A DNA stretch of 64,000 nucleotides from Clostridium simiarum (GTDB lineage Bacteria; Bacillota; Clostridia; Clostridiales; Clostridiaceae). The stretch's first letter is position 1. Each line of letters opens with the position of its first letter. Made by a program: the position numbers and the translations under genes. The stretch lies in contig NZ_JAHLQL010000001.1 of the NCBI RefSeq assembly GCF_018919175.1, forward strand, positions 1,240,001-1,304,000, written 5' to 3'. Below, piece after piece: positions 48,051 through 57,516 of the stretch. The notes under the pieces are model-generated. The model was not told the origin of the DNA and searched no databases. It saw only the letters and a list, made by a program, of their open reading frames with translations.

Positions 48051-49085
48051 TTATAGCTCTTTTTTTATTATTTCCATAAGACCTCTAGCTGCACCTTCAT
48101 CTGTAATAAGTGTACTGTTATCATTTCCAAACTCTGTAGAAATAATAGCATCAGCCTTGCTAGCACCACCAGCTACAGCTATACGAATTGGTATTCTCTT
48201 AGTATCACTTAAAGTAACACCTACAGATGAGGTTGAGCATACAAGACTACCTTTTTTATCAAAGTAACAGCCAAAAGCTTCTCCTACTGCACCCTTATCT
48301 ACAATGTTCTCTACCTTCTCAGGGTCCATTCCTCTTTTTACTGCCATCTCTTCAGCTTTTCCAATTCCGTATATTAAAACATCTGCATTTTTTATGCTAT
48401 CTAACACATCTTTTATGTCTCTTTCATTTAATATACTGTCTAATATCCTATCACTTATATTATCTGGCACATGAAGCATCTTGTAGGATCCATTTGTCTT
48501 TTTAGATAAATTAGCTGCTAGTGTATTAGCCTGTGTCTCCACATTTCTTCCCATTCCACCTCTGGCCGGAACTACTAATACCTCCTCTATGTTATTCATT
48601 TTAGGGAAGTTATCTATGACTTCCTTTATTGTACTGCCACCTGTAAGAGCTATGGTGTGCCCACTTTTTAATGTAACCTTTAAAAAGTTAGCTGCTGCTC
48701 TTCCAATCTCTTTAATTACAGTTTTATCTTCATCCATATCTCCTGGAACTATTATGACATTTTTTAAACCAAGGGTAGTTTTTATAATACTTTCGATTTC
48801 AGATAATCCTTTAATTTCATGTATGAAACTTTTAAGTTTATCTATTATCTCTTCCCCTTCCTCTGTCACTGTCATTCCCGGTGTGTTTATATCAATAAGA
48901 TTTTGAGATTTCAAAAAATTTATCTCAGTCCTTACTACTCTCTCCCCTAAATCTAGTTGATTAGCTAATATCCTTCTGCCAATAGGTTGATTATAGTATA
49001 TAGTTCTCAAAATATTATATCGCTTTTCTAAAAGCTCAATTAATTCCGGAACTATCTTTTGTTGTAACTTAAGAATTTCTTCCAA
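48051..49085 (-). CDS. cggR: Central glycolytic genes regulator CggR (SorC/DeoR family)
   Basis: About 344 residues. An N-terminal winged helix (about 25-75; RYNILRTIYYNQPIGRRILA) is followed by a SorC-type sugar-binding domain (about 100-340; ALTGGSTIKEV, PARGGMGRNVETQANTLAA, GIGKAEEMAVKRG). In Bacillus the protein represses its own operon and is released by fructose-1,6-bisphosphate. The best start is TTG 49085 behind AAAGGAGTG. An ATG at 49106 would overlap the operator (49102-49137) and lacks a site. The next genes are gap-pgk-tpiA-gpmI-eno. Confidence 0.94.
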   Translation of the reverse strand: MEEILKLQQKIVPELIELLEKRYNILRTIYYNQPIGRRILANQLDLGERVVRTEINFLKSQNLIDINTPGMTVTEEGEEIIDKLKSFIHEIKGLSEIESIIKTTLGLKNVIIVPGDMDEDKTVIKEIGRAAANFLKVTLKSGHTIALTGGSTIKEVIDNFPKMNNIEEVLVVPARGGMGRNVETQANTLAANLSKKTNGSYKMLHVPDNISDRILDSILNERDIKDVLDSIKNADVLIYGIGKAEEMAVKRGMDPEKVENIVDKGAVGEAFGCYFDKKGSLVCSTSSVGVTLSDTKRIPIRIAVAGGASKADAIISTEFGNDNSTLITDEGAARGLMEIIKKEL

Positions 49086-49101
49086 GAAAAACACTCCTTT
49101 G

Positions 49102-49137
49102 GTCATTAAGTGTCCCAGTTGATAATTTTACGTCCCA
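49102..49137 (-). promoter_or_regulatory. CggR operator
   Basis: On the minus strand TGGGAC-N6-TTAT-N4-TGGGAC-N6-TGAC. The two TGGGAC boxes start exactly 20 bases apart. This matches the layout of the Bacillus CggR operator (CGGGAC-N6-TGTC-N4-CGGGAC-N6-TGTC) in spacing and in most bases. It lies between the promoter and the cggR ribosome site, as expected for autoregulation. Confidence 0.8.
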
Positions 49138-49145
49138 CACTTATT

Positions 49146-49151
49146 ATTATA
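49146..49151 (-). promoter_or_regulatory. -10 box of the cggR-glycolytic operon
   Basis: A perfect TATAAT on the minus strand, about nine bases upstream of the CggR operator. The -35 is AT-rich and poor (TTTAAA-like at 17 bases), so the exact promoter is uncertain. Confidence 0.5.
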
Positions 49152-49244
49152 AATTATTTTTCTTAACTTTTAAATAGGCTTTTATAAAAATTTGTTAACA
49201 TTGTGTTAAATTCTGTGGAAATTCATCAAGTTTTCTCTTTTTGG

Positions 49245-49290
49245 AAAAAAAAGGCTCTGTTTTAAAGCATATTATTTTAAAACAAAGCCT
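49245..49290 (-). terminator. Strong terminator upstream of cggR
   Basis: AGGCT...GTTTTAAA pairs with TTTAAAAC...AGCCT. On the minus strand the stem is followed by TTTTTTTT. It insulates cggR from transcription coming from rpoN. Confidence 0.9.
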
Positions 49291-49346
49291 CTAGATAACC
49301 GTCCAATGGTGCTACAGATAAACAGAGTTCTTGCCTTTTGAAGGAG

Positions 49347-49453
49347 TTTTTACTCTCTCTAAAGCTTAGAGATCCTTATCCAGGGACGTAGCCGCTCTTT
49401 ATTGCCACTTTGAATAAGATGGGAGTATTAAAGCGGTTAGTCATCAGATAAAA
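49347..49453 (+). repeat. Dispersed structured repeat, copy 2
   Basis: Plus-strand stretch TTTTTACTCTCTCTAAAGC ... CATCAGATAAAA, matching 7664-7766 (minus strand) along its whole length with scattered differences and a few small gaps. The CTCTAA/TTAGAG mini-hairpin is kept, and the outer TTATC...GATAA pairing is partly kept. It sits between rpoN and cggR, antisense to both. Confidence 0.6.
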
Positions 49454-49540
49454 ACAATAGAACTTTATCATACATTTAAAAAGATTAATACTCTAATGCT
49501 TTTAATAATAAAGTTTAAAATCACTACATAAAAAGATGTA

Positions 49541-50917
49541 TTAAAATCTTTTTCTCTTACTAGATGACTTTATTCCTAGTTCCTCTCTGTATTTTGCCAC
49601 AGTCCGACGAGAAATATTCATATTCATTTTATTTAATTCATCACAGATAATCTGATCTGAAAGGGGTTTCTTTTTATTTTCTTCATCAATTAATTTTTTA
49701 ATTTGATTTTTAATGTTTATAACAGAAATATCCTCTCCCTCATTATTACTATATATACCTGTTGTAAATAAATCCTTTATCTTTATTGTACCTTTGCTTG
49801 TGTATACATACTTATCTCTTATAGCTCTACTTATAGTTGACTCATGCATACTTAAGCTTTCTGCTATTTCTTTCAAGGTCATAGGTTTTAAGTACTCAGC
49901 TCCAAATTCAAAATAATCATATTGAAGTTCTATAATCTTTTCAAGAACTCTATATATTGTACTTTTTCTTTGTTCTACACTTTTAATTAAAAACATTGCA
50001 CTATTTATCTTATCTTTTACAAAATCCACCGCAAATTTATCTTTTTCTTCTTTTAATATATCCTTATATACATTATTTATAGATAGCCTAGGTAGTAAAC
50101 TATCATTCATTATTATATGGTATTCACCATCAATCTTTCGAATATAAGCATCAGGCACTACATACCTTACTTCTTCTCCAGTAAAAAATCCTCTCGATGG
50201 TTTTGGCTCTAAAGTTTTTATCTTATCTCCATAGTATTGTGCCTCTTTGGCTGTTATGTTTAGTTCCTTTGCAATGTTTTGATATCTATTTTCTGCTAAG
50301 TCCTCTAAATGATTATCTATTATATCCAATATCTTGTCATTGCCTAACTCTTTTTTCTGTATTTGAATTTTAAGACACTCTTTTATATTTCTAGCACCTA
50401 TTCCATCGGGATCTAAACTTTGAATTATCTTTAATGCTTTTTCTGCAAGTTCTATACTTATTTTAATCTCTTTTGATATATCCTCAATGGATATGGGTAA
50501 ATATCCTCTACCATCTAAACTTTCTATTATATATTCACAAATAGATTTTATGTAATCATTCTCATTCAGTTCTAAAATTTGTTCATGTAAATACTGCTTT
50601 AGGGATGTTTTATTTGATATAAAATTAAAGGGTGATACTTCATCATCATCATTATTATAGCTCCCATAACTTTGAGATCCATAATTATCAAATTCTAAAT
50701 ATTTTACAAGCTCTTTATAGTCTATTCTATCTTTTACTTCTTCTTCTTTTTTCTCCTCATAAGCTGCTTCTAATACTGGGTTTTCTTGAAATTCCTTGTC
50801 TATATATTCTTGCAGATCATAACTAGACATCTGTAATAATTTCACAGAAAGTTGCATCTGTTGAGTCATTATTAACTTTTGCTCTTGGGTTAAATTTAAA
50901 TTAAAATCAATTTTCAT
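49541..50917 (-). CDS. rpoN: RNA polymerase sigma-54 factor
   Basis: 458 residues. The glutamine-rich activator-interacting region I (LTQEQKLIMTQQMQLSVKLL, about 9-45), an acidic linker, the core-binding domain (about 100-290), the helix-turn-helix region (LKEIAESLSMHESTISRAI) and the RpoN box ISRRTVAKYREELGI at the C-terminus are all present. Sigma-54 reads -24/-12 promoters with enhancer-binding activators. None of the neighbouring genes shows a clear -24/-12 promoter by eye. Start ATG 50917. Confidence 0.96.
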   Translation of the reverse strand: MKIDFNLNLTQEQKLIMTQQMQLSVKLLQMSSYDLQEYIDKEFQENPVLEAAYEEKKEEEVKDRIDYKELVKYLEFDNYGSQSYGSYNNDDDEVSPFNFISNKTSLKQYLHEQILELNENDYIKSICEYIIESLDGRGYLPISIEDISKEIKISIELAEKALKIIQSLDPDGIGARNIKECLKIQIQKKELGNDKILDIIDNHLEDLAENRYQNIAKELNITAKEAQYYGDKIKTLEPKPSRGFFTGEEVRYVVPDAYIRKIDGEYHIIMNDSLLPRLSINNVYKDILKEEKDKFAVDFVKDKINSAMFLIKSVEQRKSTIYRVLEKIIELQYDYFEFGAEYLKPMTLKEIAESLSMHESTISRAIRDKYVYTSKGTIKIKDLFTTGIYSNNEGEDISVINIKNQIKKLIDEENKKKPLSDQIICDELNKMNMNISRRTVAKYREELGIKSSSKRKRF

Positions 50918-51200
50918 ATTTCATGCTCACCCTACTATCAATTTAGTTATTGTTAATTATATCATTTTTTAGTTATTTGTAAATGATAACAGTCTGCTTC
51001 CTATTAATGCAAAATCTATTTTCATATTTTTTTCATAAGATTTTCACTTTATTCTCATATTTCTTTTCTATATTAGCTTGCTCATCTAAAGTTATTAAGA
51101 TGACAATTACTATATCTATGATTTCATTATACTCCTTACTAATCTTAAGATATCAAGACAAAATTTCTTTAAAAATCATCGCAGTAGGTACTTATAGCAT
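50918..51200. other. Spacer between the nucleoside importer operon and rpoN
   Basis: About 280 bases without a recognised gene or RNA. It should contain the rpoN promoter on the minus strand. Confidence 0.45.
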
Positions 51201-51201
51201 A

Positions 51202-51228
51202 AAAAAAGAGAACTCTCTAGAGTCCTCT
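51202..51228 (-). terminator. Terminator of the BmpA-type ABC operon
   Basis: On the minus strand AGAGGACTC and GAGTTCTCT pair around TAGA (one G-U) and are followed by seven T residues, 14 bases past the last permease stop. Confidence 0.88.
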
Positions 51229-51241
51229 AATTACACATATA

Positions 51242-52177
51242 TTATCTCTCGCCTTTTTTGTAAGGAACCCCATCAGCTAATGGAGCTTGAGTCTTTCCTA
51301 CAAATCCTGCAAGCATTATCATTGTTAATAGGTAAGGGAAAGCCGCATAGAACTCTCCTGGTATCTTCCAACCAAAACCTTTAGCGTATAACTGTAATGT
51401 TTCAGCAAATCCGAATAATAAACATGCAAGCATCGCATTTTTAGGTTTCCAGTTACCAAATATCATAGCTGCAAGAGCTATAAATCCTCTACCACTTACC
51501 ATGTTCTCTCTGTATAAATTCATTATACCTATAGAAAGTGTAGCTCCTCCAAGTCCACCTAGAACTCCAGAAAGAATAACAGAGAAGTAACGAATTTTAT
51601 AAACATTTATCCCTAAAGTATCCGCTGCCTTTGGATGTTCTCCTACAGCCCTAATTCTTAAACCTAAAGGAGTTTTATATAATATATATTGTGATACAAA
51701 TACTAGTATTATAGCTACCCACACAAACCAGTTTAACTCTGCTAAGATAGGTCCTATTAAAGGAATCTTAGCGAACATTGCTGAAGGGTATGGTAGAGAA
51801 GTTACTACACTAGTTTGTGATGGTGTACCGAAGAACTTATAAACTAAGTAACTCACAAAAGCTGCTGAAAATACATTGATACCAACACCTGATACAACCT
51901 GATCTGCCATTAGATGAATACTTAAATAAGCATGTAACGCAGCAAATAAAGCTCCTCCAAGTATAGCAAAGATTATACCTATCCATGGACTTCCAGTAAG
52001 ATATGAACCTAATACTGCAAAGAATGCTCCTGCAGTCATTATTCCTTCTAATCCTATGTTAACTACTCCTGATTTCTCAGAAAAAACTCCACCTAAACTT
52101 GCAAATATAAGAGGCGTTGCTAGTCTTAAGGTAGCAGAGATTATACCAACAATTGCTAAAGTCAATGGACTATTCAT
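51242..52177 (-). CDS. ABC transporter permease, nucleoside/BmpA type (second subunit)
   Basis: 311 residues with about eight to nine membrane helices. ATPLIFASLGGVFSEKSGVVNIGLEG is the start typical of the YufQ/NupQ branch; the cytoplasmic LRIRAVGEHPKAADTLGI loop contacts the ATPase. It forms a heterodimer with the product of the preceding gene; the two coding regions overlap by eight bases. Imports purine nucleosides or related compounds in characterised relatives. Confidence 0.9.
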   Translation of the reverse strand: MNSPLTLAIVGIISATLRLATPLIFASLGGVFSEKSGVVNIGLEGIMTAGAFFAVLGSYLTGSPWIGIIFAILGGALFAALHAYLSIHLMADQVVSGVGINVFSAAFVSYLVYKFFGTPSQTSVVTSLPYPSAMFAKIPLIGPILAELNWFVWVAIILVFVSQYILYKTPLGLRIRAVGEHPKAADTLGINVYKIRYFSVILSGVLGGLGGATLSIGIMNLYRENMVSGRGFIALAAMIFGNWKPKNAMLACLLFGFAETLQLYAKGFGWKIPGEFYAAFPYLLTMIMLAGFVGKTQAPLADGVPYKKGER

Positions 52178-53255
52178 TTATAATCGCCTCCTTCTTTTTC
52201 TTCTGTGACATCCACTTAAACACATATTCTGCCGCTATAAATAGTATAACTATACCTTGTACTAGGGTAGATATAGTCTTTGGTATTCCATAAAGCATTA
52301 ATGTACCTGAGCTTAAGTTTAAAGCTCCAAATAATAATGCTGAGAATATAACCCCTATAGGATTACTCTTAGCTACTAAAGCCACGGCTATACCATCAAA
52401 CCCAAAGTTAGGGAATCCAAATAGTTGAACAGATTGAAGTTGAACCCCAGCTATATGAATAGCACCACCAAGACCTGCTACAGCTCCTGAAATAGCCATA
52501 GCTAATACTATGTTTTTCTTTATACTTATTCCACCATACTCTGCTGCAAAGGCGTTTAATCCTACAGCACGAATTTCGTATCCTATGGTAGTTTTCCAAA
52601 ATAGAACATAAACAAGAACTGCTAATATCAATGCAATAAATAGACCAGTGCTCAACCTATAGTTTTCCCCTAAAAATCTTGTAAGATGAGCTGTTTCCTT
52701 AATTGGATAAGTTGAAGCACTATCTGGTTTATGGAATATCCCCATAGTAAAGTAGTTTGATAAGTGCATAGCTATGAAGTTCATCATTATAGTATTAACA
52801 ACTTCATTAGTTCCAATTTTAGCCTTTAAATAGCCTGGTATAGCAGCCCATAAAGCACCCGATGCCATACCTCCAATTAATACCAATACTATATGTAGAA
52901 CCTTTGGTATTCCAGGTATAAGACCTATCATAGTTGCTGTCATCATACCTATAATAAACTGTCCTTCAACCCCTATATTAAATAAACCTGTTTTAAAGGC
53001 TATGGCATGGGCAAGTCCAGTAAATATTAAAGGGGTAGTAAATACTAATGTCTCTATAAATTGAGATCTTTCTCCAAAGCTACCAGCCCAAATTGATGAA
53101 AACAGCGTCTTAGCTGACTCTCCAAACCCTTCATTTAAAGCTATCATTACAAAAAACACAGATATAAATAAAGCAACAACTATTGAAAAAATTGAAATAG
53201 AAAAATCTTTTAAAAATCCCGGTAGGGCTATCTTATCTTTTTTAGATTTACTCAT
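52170..53255 (-). CDS. ABC transporter permease, nucleoside/BmpA type (first subunit)
   Basis: 361 residues with about nine to ten membrane helices, starting with a cytoplasmic basic segment. TTPLIFTGLAHAIAFKTGLFNIGVEGQ and the ATPase-contact loop EIRAVGLNAFAAEYGGI mark the YufP/NupP branch. It overlaps the ATPase gene by eight bases upstream and the second permease by eight bases downstream, so the three are tightly coupled. Confidence 0.9.
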   Translation of the reverse strand: MSKSKKDKIALPGFLKDFSISIFSIVVALFISVFFVMIALNEGFGESAKTLFSSIWAGSFGERSQFIETLVFTTPLIFTGLAHAIAFKTGLFNIGVEGQFIIGMMTATMIGLIPGIPKVLHIVLVLIGGMASGALWAAIPGYLKAKIGTNEVVNTIMMNFIAMHLSNYFTMGIFHKPDSASTYPIKETAHLTRFLGENYRLSTGLFIALILAVLVYVLFWKTTIGYEIRAVGLNAFAAEYGGISIKKNIVLAMAISGAVAGLGGAIHIAGVQLQSVQLFGFPNFGFDGIAVALVAKSNPIGVIFSALLFGALNLSSGTLMLYGIPKTISTLVQGIVILFIAAEYVFKWMSQKKKKEAIINE

Positions 53256-54789
53256 GTTTCTCCCCTCCCTCTGCTTCTTTCTTCAAGGTACCTCCAGCCA
53301 TTAAAATACCAAGTTTTTGTTCTGTAGCATCTTTAACATCTAATATATCAACTATTTGACCATCATATATAACAGCTATTCTATCTGCAAGAGAAAGCAC
53401 CTCATCTAGTTCTAAGGATACTAAAAGCACCGCTCTATTATTATCTCTTTCTTCAACTAATCTTTTGTGTATATATTCTATAGCACCAACATCTAGACCT
53501 CTTGTAGGTTGAGCTGCTATAAGTAACTCTGGGTTCTTTTCGATTTCTCTTGCTATAACTATCTTTTGTTGATTACCACCAGATAGTGAAGAAGCGAATA
53601 CATCTTCATTAGGTGTTCTAACGTCATAGTTTTTAATTAACTTTTTCGCATGCTCTCTAACTTCTTTATAATTCATCATAATTCCATTTGCAAAAGGTTT
53701 TTTATAATGTATTCCAAGTATTGAGTTTTCTACTAAAGAATATTTTAAAACTAATCCTCTTTTATGTCTATCTTCCGCTATATGTCCAAGACCTGCTTCT
53801 ATAGCTTCTCTTGGGCTTTTTCCTGTTATATCTTTTCCGTTTAACACAATTTTTCCACCAATAGGTTTTCTAAGCCCTGTAATTGCCTCTATAAGTTCTG
53901 ACTGCCCGTTACCATCAACACCTGCTATAGCCAGTATCTCGCCTCTTCTAACCTCTAGATTTACACCTTTTACTGCTGGGATTTTACGGTGGTCTAAGAC
54001 TTGAAGGTTTTCTATATTTAAAACACTTTCTCCAAGCTTATTATTAGCTTTTTCTACCATGAGATTTACTTTTCTACCCACCATCATTTCAGCTAACTCA
54101 TCAATGTTTGTTCCCTTAGTTTCTACAACCCCTATTAACTTACCTCTACGAATTATAGTTACCCTATCACTCATGCTCATAACTTCTTTTAGTTTATGAG
54201 TTATAAGTATGATAGATTTTCCTTCTTTCACAAGATTTTTTAGGATTACTCCTAATTCATCAATTTCTTGTGGAGTAAGCACTGCTGTAGGTTCATCTAG
54301 AATAAGTATCTCTGCTCCTCTGTAAAGAGCCTTTAATATTTCCACTTTTTGTTGCTGACCCACAGTCATGTCTTCTATAACGGATTCCGGGTTTATATTG
54401 AAGCCATATTTTTGTGAAAGCGCTTTAGTATCCTCTATAGCTTTATTAATATCTATATTAAATCCTTTTTTGGGTTCGTTACCCAATATCATGTTTTGAG
54501 CTACTGTAAAATTATGAACCAACATAAAATGTTGGTGAACCATTCCTATACCAAGATTTATAGCTTCCTTTGGGTTTTTAATAGTTACTTTATTCCCCTT
54601 TACTAGTATATCTCCAGCTTCTTGTTGATATAATCCATAAAGAACATTCATTAATGTAGTTTTTCCTGCGCCATTTTCCCCTAACAAAACATGTATTTCG
54701 CCTTTTTCTAAATCAAAATCAACGTTTTCATTAGCAATGACACCAGGGAAAACCTTAGTTATTCCTTTCATCTCAATAACTTTTCCCAT
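53248..54789 (-). CDS. ABC transporter ATP-binding protein with two ATPase domains, nucleoside/BmpA type
   Basis: 513 residues with tandem nucleotide-binding domains as in sugar and nucleoside importers. Domain 1: GENGAGKTTLM, then a degenerate signature TVGQQQKVEILKAL and LILDEPTAVLTPQE. Domain 2: GVDGNGQSELIEA in place of a normal Walker A, then LSGGNQQKIVIARE and LIAAQPTRGLDVGA, where the usual Walker-B Glu position is unusual. Such one-sided degeneration is normal for this class. Start ATG 54789 behind GGGAGGAG. Confidence 0.93.
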   Translation of the reverse strand: MGKVIEMKGITKVFPGVIANENVDFDLEKGEIHVLLGENGAGKTTLMNVLYGLYQQEAGDILVKGNKVTIKNPKEAINLGIGMVHQHFMLVHNFTVAQNMILGNEPKKGFNIDINKAIEDTKALSQKYGFNINPESVIEDMTVGQQQKVEILKALYRGAEILILDEPTAVLTPQEIDELGVILKNLVKEGKSIILITHKLKEVMSMSDRVTIIRRGKLIGVVETKGTNIDELAEMMVGRKVNLMVEKANNKLGESVLNIENLQVLDHRKIPAVKGVNLEVRRGEILAIAGVDGNGQSELIEAITGLRKPIGGKIVLNGKDITGKSPREAIEAGLGHIAEDRHKRGLVLKYSLVENSILGIHYKKPFANGIMMNYKEVREHAKKLIKNYDVRTPNEDVFASSLSGGNQQKIVIAREIEKNPELLIAAQPTRGLDVGAIEYIHKRLVEERDNNRAVLLVSLELDEVLSLADRIAVIYDGQIVDILDVKDATEQKLGILMAGGTLKKEAEGGEKHE

Positions 54790-54814
54790 GAAGTTTTCTC
54801 CTCCCTATTTATTT

Positions 54815-54844
54815 GAAAAAGACTAGATGCGGGGCATCTAGTCT
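54815..54844 (-). terminator. Partial terminator between bmpA and the ABC genes
   Basis: AGACTAGATGC and GCATCTAGTCT are a perfect 11-bp stem with a three-base loop. On the minus strand it is followed by TTTTC, 14 bases after the bmpA stop. It should let most transcripts end after bmpA, giving more binding protein than transporter. Confidence 0.85.
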
Positions 54845-54857
54845 ATTATGTTTTAAA

Positions 54858-55961
54858 TTACTTAAGCTCTGGAGCTTTAAATTCTAAAGCATCTTTTCTT
54901 ATTCCAGGAACAACTATCTTACCATCTTTTATTTCTTGTTCAGCTTTTTTAGCTAATTCAAGAGCATCTTTTGGAACTGATGGATGAATAGTTGGAGCTA
55001 TTCCTACTGCACCTTCTTTAATTCCTAATATCTTATGTTCTCCACCTTTAAATTTGTCAGCTTGAATGTCTTTGATTGTATCTATAACTGCAACATCAAC
55101 CTTCTTTTCCATTGAGAATATGATAATATCTTTATAGTCTTTTGCAGTAGGTGTAACTGCTTGGTCTGAGTCAACACCGATTGCAAATTTATTCATATCT
55201 TTTGCAGCTTTAAAAACTCCAAGTCCTGATCCACCAGCAGCATGATAAATTATATCAGCTCCACCATTGTATAAAAGTTTTGCAGCTTCATAGCCTTTAC
55301 CTTGGTCAGTAAAAGAGTCTATATATTTAACATTTTGTCCTGGAGTCTTTTCATCTGTAGGCATTAATAATTTTCCTGCTTCTGGATTAACAGACATAAC
55401 TCCTGCTGCAAATCCAACTTCAAATCTATTAATAACGTCTCCTTCTTTTCCTCCAACAAATCCTATTTTGTTTGTCTTAGTCATCTTACCAGCTATAACT
55501 CCTGCTAAGAATGAACCTTCATGCTCCTTAAATGTTACGGATGAAACATTAGGATTTTTAACAATAGTGTCTACTATTAAGAATTTTTTATCTGAAACTT
55601 GCTTTGACACATTACTCATAGCTTGCTCCATCATGAATCCACATCCAACTATTAAATCAGCTTGATTTGACATAGTCTTTAAATTTGGTTCGTAGTTATC
55701 TTGTTGTTTTGATTCTATAGCATTTAGCTTTTGAATTCCTAAATCTTTAGTTGCTTGTTCTATACCTCTACTAGCAGACTCATTGAAGGAACCATCGTTA
55801 ACTCCTCCTTCATCAGTAACTAATCCAACTTTAATTTTCTTTGCGCCTGTATCTACAGCTGGTTTTTTATCCCCCTCAGCACTTTTTCCAGCGCAACCCG
55901 CGAATAATGTAGCTACTACTGCAACTGATGCTAGAGCAGCAACTAATCTTTTCTTATTCAT
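54858..55961 (-). CDS. bmpA: BMP family substrate-binding lipoprotein
   Basis: 367 residues. A lipoprotein signal ends LFAGC (Cys23 lipidated). The mature part is a two-lobed binding protein of the BMP/PnrA-like family: KVGLVTDEGGVNDGSFN (base and ribose contacts), VGCGFMMEQAM, VGGKEGDVINRFEVGFAAG, YHAAGGSGLGVFKAAK and GVDSDQ. Family members bind purine nucleosides. First gene of the importer operon, start ATG 55961 behind AGGAGGG. Confidence 0.92.
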   Translation of the reverse strand: MNKKRLVAALASVAVVATLFAGCAGKSAEGDKKPAVDTGAKKIKVGLVTDEGGVNDGSFNESASRGIEQATKDLGIQKLNAIESKQQDNYEPNLKTMSNQADLIVGCGFMMEQAMSNVSKQVSDKKFLIVDTIVKNPNVSSVTFKEHEGSFLAGVIAGKMTKTNKIGFVGGKEGDVINRFEVGFAAGVMSVNPEAGKLLMPTDEKTPGQNVKYIDSFTDQGKGYEAAKLLYNGGADIIYHAAGGSGLGVFKAAKDMNKFAIGVDSDQAVTPTAKDYKDIIIFSMEKKVDVAVIDTIKDIQADKFKGGEHKILGIKEGAVGIAPTIHPSVPKDALELAKKAEQEIKDGKIVVPGIRKDALEFKAPELK

Positions 55962-56288
55962 AGTAATTCCCTCCTAAATTTTTATACTTCCTCAGCAACA
56001 TATAAATTCTATAAATCTCTAAAAAATCCTTCTTAATTTGTAGTTAAAAATTAACTAATCTTTAACTTTATTATATTTATATGAACTGAGTTAATAAATA
56101 GTACATATAATTATACGTTTACATAGTTTTTAAATATTAAACCGCTTACATATATATTATAGCATTATACAAAACTATGCAATAAGAATTTTTTTAAAGA
56201 CTATAGTACCCATTTTTACCTATGTCGCCCTTACATTATATCATAGTATTTTTACAAATGGAATACTGAAAAATTTAAAAACTATAAT
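55962..56288. other. Upstream region of bmpA
   Basis: About 330 bases between the grd terminator and bmpA, very AT-rich. I looked for a purine riboswitch and did not find its conserved loops. No other feature recognised. Confidence 0.45.
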
Positions 56289-56330
56289 TTTTCGCTGTAG
56301 CTTAATCCTAGAATTAAACTACAGCGAAAT
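56289..56330 (-). terminator. Terminator of the glycine reductase operon
   Basis: TTCGCTGTAG(C)TTAAT pairs with ATTAA(A)CTACAGCGAA over about 15 positions with one mismatch, followed by AAATT on the minus strand. It lies 12 bases after the grdD stop. Confidence 0.88.
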
Positions 56331-56341
56331 TATTTAATATT

Positions 56342-57502
56342 TTATGACTTAAAGCCTGTTTTTGATAATACTTCCTCTGCCTTGGTTCCCTCTTCCTCAT
56401 TTACAAGAACGATAGGTCCAGTGCATCCCATACCACTTTCTGAATATATTCCTTCTTTCCAAAGAGCTTTACAAGCATCTTCAAGTTCCAATATATCTAT
56501 TCCTGCAATAGAATAAGTAACAACTTTCTTAGGCGGAACTTTTATATCCTCTTCAGTAGTTTTAACCTTTTCCTTAGTATTTTTTGCTATTATATCCTTT
56601 AATCCAACTTCATTAGCTCTATTAAATTCATCTTTTGCAACTTCCATTAATTTATTTTCTGCACAAGTAGCACAGTATCTTAAGGCTTCGCAAATAAGTG
56701 GTGCTCCAGATGCTCTTGAAACTATGTTAACAAGTTTTGTGTATCCTTCACCTACTCCTGGTCCATATCCTGCACCAACAGTTTCATAGTTTCCTCCAGT
56801 TGTAAAGGAAGAAAATATCTTTACTAAAAGATTACCTGTCAATGAGTCACAAACCATAACATCAGGAGTTGCAGTTAGAAGATCATTTCCTCTCATAACT
56901 GAACCACCATCAGCTCTTAAAGATTCTGCAAATTCAAATCCATATCCTTTATCTTTTAATTCCTTTAATATACGTTCAACTTGCCTTGCACCATCTATGT
57001 TTAATATACCCACCTTAGGATTTTTAATACCTAAAGACTTTGCTACAGATATACCTGAAATAGCGTTTATAACCATTCCTTCTACTCTATTTGTAGATGT
57101 GGTGCCTGTAGTAGTGGCTAATATTAAATCTCTACCTGTTGCTGGAGTTGATACTTTTCCTACTGTAGACACACCTATAGGAAAGTCGAAATGTTGTGTT
57201 ACAGCGCCTTGAATCTGTCCTGACTCTAATAGTTCAACCATTTTTTTATGACCTTCTTCAGCATCCTTAACTTCTACTATAGTAAAATCTCCTTCTACTT
57301 TAGGTCCAATAAGTACTATTTCAAAGTCATTGTATCTTGATTTTGCTAATTCTGCAGCCTTTACCATTTCTTCTATGCCATGTTCGCTACCAAAAGTAGT
57401 AAGACCTATTTTAACCTTCTCTTTAAAGCTTCCACTTTTTATTCCTTCTGCTATGTCATTAAACACATCAGCTATCATATTTTTTACATTTAATTGTTCC
57501 AT
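56342..57502 (-). CDS. grdD: Glycine reductase complex component C, alpha subunit
   Basis: About 386 residues. Together with GrdC it takes the acetyl group from the selenocysteine of GrdA and transfers it to phosphate, making acetyl phosphate for ATP synthesis. The fold is related to fatty-acid synthesis proteins (PlsX-like): IGLTTFGSEHGIEEMVKAA, ATTTGTTSTNRVEGM, VMVCDSLTGNLLVKIFSSFTTGG, and the late Cys in YSESGMGCTGP. The start is set at ATG 57502; a GTG nine bases upstream is too close to the AAGGGG site. Last gene of the operon. Confidence 0.93.
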   Translation of the reverse strand: MEQLNVKNMIADVFNDIAEGIKSGSFKEKVKIGLTTFGSEHGIEEMVKAAELAKSRYNDFEIVLIGPKVEGDFTIVEVKDAEEGHKKMVELLESGQIQGAVTQHFDFPIGVSTVGKVSTPATGRDLILATTTGTTSTNRVEGMVINAISGISVAKSLGIKNPKVGILNIDGARQVERILKELKDKGYGFEFAESLRADGGSVMRGNDLLTATPDVMVCDSLTGNLLVKIFSSFTTGGNYETVGAGYGPGVGEGYTKLVNIVSRASGAPLICEALRYCATCAENKLMEVAKDEFNRANEVGLKDIIAKNTKEKVKTTEEDIKVPPKKVVTYSIAGIDILELEDACKALWKEGIYSESGMGCTGPIVLVNEEEGTKAEEVLSKTGFKS

Positions 57503-57516
57503 TATACTCACGCCCC

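Noticed and set aside
55962..56288. Possible purine riboswitch upstream of bmpA
   Set aside because: The conserved loop and junction bases were not found despite the nucleoside transport context.
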